Assembly: GCA_958348565.1 (NCBI GenBank)
Contig: CATVZP010000012.1
Span: 1-36,805 of the forward strand
Direction: 5' to 3'
DNA: 36,805 nt
Origin: an uncultured Collinsella sp.
Lineage (GTDB): Bacteria; Actinomycetota; Coriobacteriia; Coriobacteriales; Coriobacteriaceae
Shown: positions 32,412 to 36,805 of the stretch, piece after piece
Numbering within the stretch: position 1 is the first letter of the stretch
Layout: every line of letters starts with the position of its first letter
Notes under the pieces: model-generated
What the model was told of the DNA's origin: nothing
Database searches by the model: none
Seen by the model: the letters and a program-made list of their open reading frames with translations, nothing else
Program-made: the position numbers and the translations under genes

Positions 32412-33323
32412 TTAAGCGCGTGCTGCCTGAGCGATGCCAGCCTTGGCGTTTGCGCGTTTGCCGGCGAGTTCGCAAATAATCGCGCCGCCGATGATAAGGG
32501 CGGCGCCCATCAGACGGACCGGCGTTATGGCTTCGCCTAAAAGGACGGCCGAGAACACGACGGCCGAAAGCGGCTCGAGGTAGCCGACGACCGCGACGGT
32601 CTGGACGGGCAGCTTGGCGACAGCACTAAAGTAGAGCAGGCAACCGATGCCGGTGTTGACAATGCCGAGCATGGCAACGGCGCGCCAATCGATGCCGGCG
32701 GCAATGCTGGGGGAGAAAAACGAGGGGGCGCCTTGGGTGACGAGCGTGAGGACCAGCGCGGTCACAAAGGCGGCGCTCACCTGGAGCGCGGAGTTCTCGA
32801 GACCCTCGATGTGCGGCGCACCCTTGCTGGCGATGACCATCAGCGCATAGCAAAATGCCGAGGCGATGCCGCAGACGATGCCCGCAATGGGCATGTTGCC
32901 GCCTAAACCTTGCGCTGCAATGAGAAAAGCGCCGCAGGCGACGGCGATAAACCCGGCGATTTTGCTACCGGTCAGCTTTTCGCCAAAGATGAGCGGGGAG
33001 AGCGCCATGACAATGATAGGGCCGCAGTAGTACAGCAGCGAGGATATGCCGACGCCGATCGTCTGGTAGGCGCGGAACAGAAAAATCCAGCTGGCGCCCA
33101 GCGCGGCTCCCGAAAGGAGGAGGGCCGCGGCTTCGCGGGGGCGAGATGGCGCCTGCAACTTATGGCGTTGGGTGATGGCGAGGATGGTGACAAGCGAGAG
33201 TGCGCCCAAAAACGTGCGCAGGAGCACGATATCGGAGCTCGGCAGCGCGATGGCAACGGCGATGATGCCGTTGGAGCCAAACAATAGCAATGCTGCTAAG
33301 TACGTAAACAGTCCGTTGTTCAT
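32412..33323 (-). CDS. EamA/DMT-family transporter
   Basis: The 303-aa protein has ten predicted transmembrane segments arranged as two EamA repeats (about 5-135 and 145-285). Family text includes FLGALSLVTILA, ASWIFLFRAYQTIGVGISSL and VGYLEPLSAVVFSAVLLGEA. DMT proteins export metabolites or amino acids; the substrate is not deducible. AGAGGGG precedes the ATG by about 10 nt. The LysR gene at 33442 is divergent, the classic arrangement for a LysR controlling its neighbour. Confidence 0.9.
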   Translation of the reverse strand: MNNGLFTYLAALLLFGSNGIIAVAIALPSSDIVLLRTFLGALSLVTILAITQRHKLQAPSRPREAAALLLSGAALGASWIFLFRAYQTIGVGISSLLYYCGPIIVMALSPLIFGEKLTGSKIAGFIAVACGAFLIAAQGLGGNMPIAGIVCGIASAFCYALMVIASKGAPHIEGLENSALQVSAAFVTALVLTLVTQGAPSFFSPSIAAGIDWRAVAMLGIVNTGIGCLLYFSAVAKLPVQTVAVVGYLEPLSAVVFSAVLLGEAITPVRLMGAALIIGGAIICELAGKRANAKAGIAQAARA

Positions 33324-33390
33324 GCGCTGACATCCCCTCTATATCCGAGCATGTCCACTATGGGTGAACTGGCTTTAGAAGAAAAGCGAA

Positions 33391-33396
33391 TATAAT
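33391..33396 (+). promoter_or_regulatory. Consensus -10 TATAAT for the LysR gene
   Basis: A perfect TATAAT lies 45 nt before the GTG start in the 118-nt divergent region, with no clear -35, as common for autoregulated LysR promoters. Confidence 0.5.
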
Positions 33397-33441
33397 GCAT
33401 GGATAACATGACAAATACTCATGAAAAGGTGGGGACGTGCC

Positions 33442-34299
33442 GTGGAGACCAATATTCAAAAGATGCAGGTGCTGCTCGAGACCGTGCGCGCCGGCAGCTT
33501 TACGCGTGCTGCAGAGCGGCTGAGCTATTCGCAGTCGGGCGTGAGCCGCATGGTGGGCGACCTCGAGGCAGACTGGGGTTTTAAGGTGCTTGATCGCAGC
33601 CGCGAGGGCGTGGTGCTTTCTGCCGACGGGCGGCAGGTCATGCCGGCAGTCGAGGCGTTATGCGAAGAGTTTGGCCGCCTACAGCGACGCGTGGACGAGA
33701 TGCGTGGGCTCATGCGTGGCAAGATCTGCATCGGTACGTTTTCGAGTGTGGCGACCCACGTGCTGCCGCCGGTGATTGCGCGCTTTCGCGCCGATCATCC
33801 GGGTGTCGATTACGAGCTGTTGATGGGTGATTACTCCGAGATTGAGCAATGGGTGGCGGAAGGCCGCTGCGACCTGGGCTTTATTCCGCGCGAGCCACGC
33901 GGCGCCGGCATGGCGTCGCGTCCGTTGGTGCAAGACGAGCTGATGGCCGTGGTGCCAGCGGACTCCTCGCTTGCCACCGCGGAGGTCGTTTCCCTTGCCG
34001 ATTTGGCAAACGAGCAGTTTATTCTGCTGGAACGGGGTAGCGACGACGAGATTACGCCGCTGTTTCGCCGCGCGGGGCTGACAGTGCGCTCGAAACTGTC
34101 GACCTGGGATGACTATGCGATTATGGCTATGGTCGAGGACGGCCTGGGCGTGAGCATTCTTCCGGCGCTCATCTTGCGCCGCTGCCAGTTCGATGTCGCC
34201 GTGCGCCCGCTCGAGGGACGTCCTCATCGGCAGATCAATGCAATATATCGCACGGCTGACGTTTCGCTTGCCGCTGCTCGATTCCTTGAATACCTCTAA
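33442..34299 (+). CDS. LysR-family transcriptional regulator, divergent from EamA transporter
   Basis: The 285-aa protein has an N-terminal winged helix (NIQKMQVLLETVRAGSFTRA then AERLSYSQSGVSRMVGDLEA) and a substrate-binding effector domain from about residue 85 (GKICIGTFSSVATHVLPPVI). The GTG at 33442 is preferred because AGGTGGGGA is 6 nt upstream; ATG 33421 is in frame but lacks an SD. It probably controls the divergent EamA transporter. Confidence 0.9.
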   Translation: METNIQKMQVLLETVRAGSFTRAAERLSYSQSGVSRMVGDLEADWGFKVLDRSREGVVLSADGRQVMPAVEALCEEFGRLQRRVDEMRGLMRGKICIGTFSSVATHVLPPVIARFRADHPGVDYELLMGDYSEIEQWVAEGRCDLGFIPREPRGAGMASRPLVQDELMAVVPADSSLATAEVVSLADLANEQFILLERGSDDEITPLFRRAGLTVRSKLSTWDDYAIMAMVEDGLGVSILPALILRRCQFDVAVRPLEGRPHRQINAIYRTADVSLAAARFLEYL

Positions 34300-34359
34300 A
34301 CGTGTACACGTCATTGTCCGCTATGGGCAAATCTCGGAGTCCGGTACATTTTCTTATGA

Positions 34360-34440
34360 AATTGAACTTTCGAATGAGGTACCGCGCTATACTGCTGCCT
34401 AAATTGAACCCTGGTTCAATTCGTGTTCTATAAATTGAAC
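34360..34440 (+). promoter_or_regulatory. AATTGAAC repeat operator/promoter region of the XRE-AlaA gene
   Basis: AATTGAAC occurs at 34360-34367, 34402-34409 and 34433-34440. The middle copy forms a perfect 20-bp palindrome, AATTGAACC-CT-GGTTCAATT (34402-34421). TATACT (34388) and TATAAA (34429) are possible -10 boxes, each preceded by a TTGAAC that could be a -35 (spacers of 20 and 19 nt). The layout fits autorepression by the encoded XRE domain, which is inference. Confidence 0.6.
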
Positions 34441-34461
34441 TTTGCCAGCAAGGAGGTTCTA

Positions 34462-35982
34462 GTGGCCCAAGAGACGTTTAGCGATCGCCTGCGACAGACT
34501 ATGTCCGATCGCGACGTTCGCCAGTCGGACGTAATCCGCGCATCGGAGATGCTCGGCAAAAAACTCGGCAAGAGTCAGATGAGCCAATATGTGAGCGGCA
34601 AGACGATTCCGCGGCGCGATGTGGCAGAGCTGCTCGCCCGCATTTTGGAGGTCGATGCTACCTGGCTGCTTGCCGGTGGCGCCGATCAAGGCGAGGCATC
34701 ATCGACCCGTAACGTTTCCAAGCCCGAACCCCATCCCTCAGCTCAAATTCCAAGGAGCACCAGCATGCGTACTTTTTCTAAATCCACCAAGCTCGATAAC
34801 GTCCTGTATGACGTGCGCGGTCCCGTCGTCGACGAGGCTGCCCGTATGGAGGACGAGGGCGAGCGCATCCTCAAGCTCAATATCGGCAATCCGGCGCCCT
34901 TCGGTTTCCGCACGCCCGACGAGGTCATCAAGGATATGCGCCAGCAGCTGCCCGACTGCGAAGGCTATTCCAACTCGCGCGGTCTGTTCTCTGCGCGCAA
35001 GGCGATTATGCAGTACTCGCAGATCAAGGGCCTGCCCAACGTTCAGATGGAGCACATCTACACGGGCAACGGCGTGTCCGAGCTCATTCAGCTTTCGATG
35101 AACGCGCTGCTCGACAATGGCGACGAGATTCTGATCCCCAGCCCCGACTATCCGCTTTGGACGGCGTGCGCAACCCTTGCCGGCGGCCATCCCGTGCACT
35201 ATCTGTGCGATGAGCAGGCGGATTGGTATCCCGACCTGGAGGATATGGAGTCCAAGATCACGAGCGCGACCAAGGCCCTCGTCATCATCAACCCCAACAA
35301 CCCCACGGGCTCGGTCTACCCGCGCGAGGTGCTCGAGGGCATCGTCGAGGTTGCGCGCAAGCACCAGCTCATGATCTTTGCCGATGAGATCTACGACCGT
35401 CTGTGCATGGACGGCTACGAGCACGTCTCGATTGCCTCGCTCGCTCCCGATCTGCCCTGCGTCACCTTTAGCGGCCTTTCCAAGTCGCACATGATCGCGG
35501 GCTATCGTATTGGCTGGATGGTGCTTTCGGGCAACCAGCGCTGCATGAGCGACTTCATCATGGGCATCAACATGCTCTCGAACATGCGCCTGTGCTCCAA
35601 CGTGCCGGCCCAGTCGATCGTCCAGACGGCGCTCGGCGGTCATCAGTCGGTCAACGACTACATTCGCCCTGGCGGTCGCGTCTACGAGCAGCGCAACTTT
35701 GTGTATGAGGCGCTCAACAAGATCGACGGCATCTCGGTGGTCAAGCCGCGCGCGGCGTTCTACATCTTCCCCAAGATGGATGTTAAGAAGTTCAACATCA
35801 CCGATGACGAGCAGTTTGCCCTCGACCTGCTGCATGAGAAGAAGATCCTGATCACGCGCGGCGGCGGCTTTAACTGGGCCGAGCCCGACCACTTCCGCAT
35901 CGTGTACCTGCCGCGCATGGAAGTGCTCAAAGAGTCCCTCGAAGACCTTGCCGACTTCTTCGATCATTACCGCCAGAGCTAG
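34462..35982 (+). CDS. alaA: XRE-HTH domain fused to AlaA-type alanine aminotransferase
   Basis: The 506-aa protein starts at GTG 34462, 5 nt after AAGGAGG. Residues 6-72 form an XRE-like HTH (FSDRLRQTMSDRDVRQSDVI, then KSQMSQYVSGKTIPRRDVAE). A polar linker runs about 73-101. From Met102 the sequence is a full class I PLP aminotransferase closely matching E. coli AlaA: KLNIGNPAPFGF, YTGNGVSELIQ, PSPDYPLWTA, INPNNPTGSVY, FADEIYDRL and the PLP lysine in FSGLSKSHMIAGYRIGW (Lys341). The catalytic part alone is 405 aa, the length of E. coli AlaA. AAGGAG lies 7 nt before the internal ATG (34765), so a separate aminotransferase may also be made. It is not a GntR-type MocR fusion. A terminator follows. 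Confidence 0.88.
   Translation: MAQETFSDRLRQTMSDRDVRQSDVIRASEMLGKKLGKSQMSQYVSGKTIPRRDVAELLARILEVDATWLLAGGADQGEASSTRNVSKPEPHPSAQIPRSTSMRTFSKSTKLDNVLYDVRGPVVDEAARMEDEGERILKLNIGNPAPFGFRTPDEVIKDMRQQLPDCEGYSNSRGLFSARKAIMQYSQIKGLPNVQMEHIYTGNGVSELIQLSMNALLDNGDEILIPSPDYPLWTACATLAGGHPVHYLCDEQADWYPDLEDMESKITSATKALVIINPNNPTGSVYPREVLEGIVEVARKHQLMIFADEIYDRLCMDGYEHVSIASLAPDLPCVTFSGLSKSHMIAGYRIGWMVLSGNQRCMSDFIMGINMLSNMRLCSNVPAQSIVQTALGGHQSVNDYIRPGGRVYEQRNFVYEALNKIDGISVVKPRAAFYIFPKMDVKKFNITDDEQFALDLLHEKKILITRGGGFNWAEPDHFRIVYLPRMEVLKESLEDLADFFDHYRQS
34751..34767 (+). promoter_or_regulatory. Internal SD and ATG within the XRE-AlaA gene
   Basis: CCAAGGAGCACCAGC precedes ATG 34765-34767 in frame, with AAGGAG at 7-nt spacing. 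Translation from here gives a 405-aa aminotransferase without the HTH. Confidence 0.6.
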
Positions 35983-36005
35983 TGGGATAGAAGCTCCGCA
36001 CTATG

Positions 36006-36046
36006 AAAAGCTCCCTGCAGTTGCTTGGCTGCGGGGAGCTTTCTTG
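36006..36046 (+). terminator. Rho-independent terminator of the XRE-AlaA gene
   Basis: AAAGCTCC (36007-36014) and GCAG pair with CTGC and GGAGCTTT (36035-36042) around a short loop, followed by TTCTTG. Confidence 0.8.
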
Positions 36047-36057
36047 AATCGTCGGAA

Positions 36058-36468
36058 CTATATAACGATTCCTCGGCAGTGGTCGATTTCGTGTTGGATG
36101 ATTTCGGCGGTGTAGCCCGAGAAGTTTTTGATGCGGTGGACGAAGTTCTCGTCCAAATACTCAACCTTAATGCGGCGATAGCGGGTACAGGGACGCTCAC
36201 CGACGAGCGAGAGGCATCCTTCGCTCGTCTGATAGGCATTGACCTGCTCAAGAATTTGCGGGTTGTACATGAGCAGCGCCCTGTTGCCGTCCTTTACGCA
36301 GATGATGCGTTTGCGCACGCCGATCATGTTAGCGGCGAGGCCCACGCACTCGTGCTCATGCTCGTGGAGCGTATCCAGGAGGTCTTGCCCGATTACGGCG
36401 TCGTCGGGTCCCGCGTCTTCGGAAGGCAGGCGTAAAAAGAACTCGGATTTCATGATGGGCTTAATCAT
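36058..36468 (-). CDS. def: Peptide deformylase, short type
   Basis: The 136-aa protein carries motif I GLAANMIG (Met where most deformylases have Gln), motif II EGCLSL (Cys85) and an intact motif III QHEIDH (His126, Glu127, His130). It removes the formyl group from nascent proteins. The Gln-to-Met variant with about 135-140 aa is typical of the short Firmicutes/Actinobacteria subgroup. The ATG at 36468 follows GAGGAG by 6 nt; the ORF upstream of it lacks an SD. Convergent with the XRE-AlaA gene and divergent from the MFS gene. Confidence 0.92.
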   Translation of the reverse strand: MIKPIMKSEFFLRLPSEDAGPDDAVIGQDLLDTLHEHEHECVGLAANMIGVRKRIICVKDGNRALLMYNPQILEQVNAYQTSEGCLSLVGERPCTRYRRIKVEYLDENFVHRIKNFSGYTAEIIQHEIDHCRGIVI

Positions 36469-36672
36469 GGCGGGCTCCTCGTGTCTCATGCTTTCATGGA
36501 CTTTTAATAATAGCGCGGAAGGAAAGCTGCGCGTCCGCGTTACAATCTTTCGACGTTGGACCATGTTGTCAGATTCGTCGTGTACGGCGTCTGGCGTAAG
36601 TCTAGGGCTCATTTTCGCCCTGGACCGTTCCTCTGGGGCGATGCGTTTGTCGTTCTAAGAGGAAGGAATTTC

Positions 36673-36805
36673 ATGGGGACCAAATCCCAAAAGCAAACTC
36701 AATCACCGTCGACAGCCTCGGCGATTCTCGTCGTAATGTATGTTGCAGCTTTTGTTGCCGCGTTTAACGAGAACATCATTAACGTGGCGTTGCACGACAT
36801 TATGG
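36673..36805 (+). CDS. MFS transporter, DHA2-like, N-terminus only (truncated by window)
   Basis: From ATG 36673 (SD AGGAAGGA, 5 nt spacing) the frame reads a polar start MGTKSQKQTQSPSTASA followed by the first transmembrane helix and FNENIINVALHDIM, which matches the LNxTIVNVALP signature of 14-TM DHA2/EmrB-type drug exporters. Only 44 codons are in the window. Confidence 0.75.
   Translation, partial: MGTKSQKQTQSPSTASAILVVMYVAAFVAAFNENIINVALHDIM

Noticed and set aside
34462..35982. MocR-type GntR-aminotransferase regulator
   Set aside because: The N-terminal domain is XRE-like, not GntR winged helix, and the catalytic part is AlaA-like.

Overview
The window is a gene-dense, GC-rich (roughly 60% by eye) bacterial chromosome segment. 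Its gene content fits a gut actinobacterium of the class Coriobacteriia, most likely Collinsella. The pointers are an active-site-complete bile salt hydrolase, a LuxR-type C-terminal HTH regulator, Actinobacteria-style LAxTG surface anchors, and intergenic palindromes with a GTGACAAAGGG core. The genus is an inference; no rRNA or other marker gene is present.

Layout. 1-6.1 kb: the 3' part of an EF-G/TetM-like translation GTPase, then a UvrA2-type ABC ATPase flanked by two paralogous AAA+/winged-helix ATPases. 6.1-11.1 kb (minus strand): tRNA methyltransferase TrmL, a CobW/COG0523 metal-chaperone GTPase, an ArsC/Spx-like protein that lacks the usual cysteine, a flavodoxin-family protein, a GGDEF-PAS-GGDEF protein and an EAL-domain remnant. 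11.2-12.3 kb: a patatin-like lipase followed by a cluster of palindromes. 12.3-14.4 kb (minus strand): the thiamine salvage operon thiM-MTH1187-thiE behind a TPP riboswitch with its terminator. 14.4-17.4 kb: a HAD phosphatase, a LysR regulator and a LuxR-type regulator. 17.5-26.7 kb: three paralogous beta-helix surface proteins (Cthe_2159-like) with LAATG sorting signals, interrupted by a short MetE-family protein, a uracil permease and an esterase. 26.9-29.9 kb: a purine permease, a peptide deformylase homologue without its catalytic Glu, and a bile salt hydrolase. 30.0-34.3 kb: Kup potassium transporter, an EamA exporter and a divergent LysR regulator. 34.4-36.8 kb: an XRE-HTH/AlaA aminotransferase fusion, an intact short peptide deformylase, and the start of an MFS transporter.

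The most notable observations are these. (1) The surface-protein family shares a regulatory element at fixed spacing (GGCACTA-N21-TAYGCT on the coding strand), and one copy carries a decayed duplicate of the neighbouring permease terminator, which points to the direction of duplication. (2) The XRE-AlaA fusion has a well-placed internal Shine-Dalgarno and ATG that would release an aminotransferase of canonical length, and AATTGAAC repeats upstream look like its operator. (3) Two AAA+ ATPases flank a UvrA2. (4) There are several dispersed palindromes, two of which contain the stop codon of the preceding gene.
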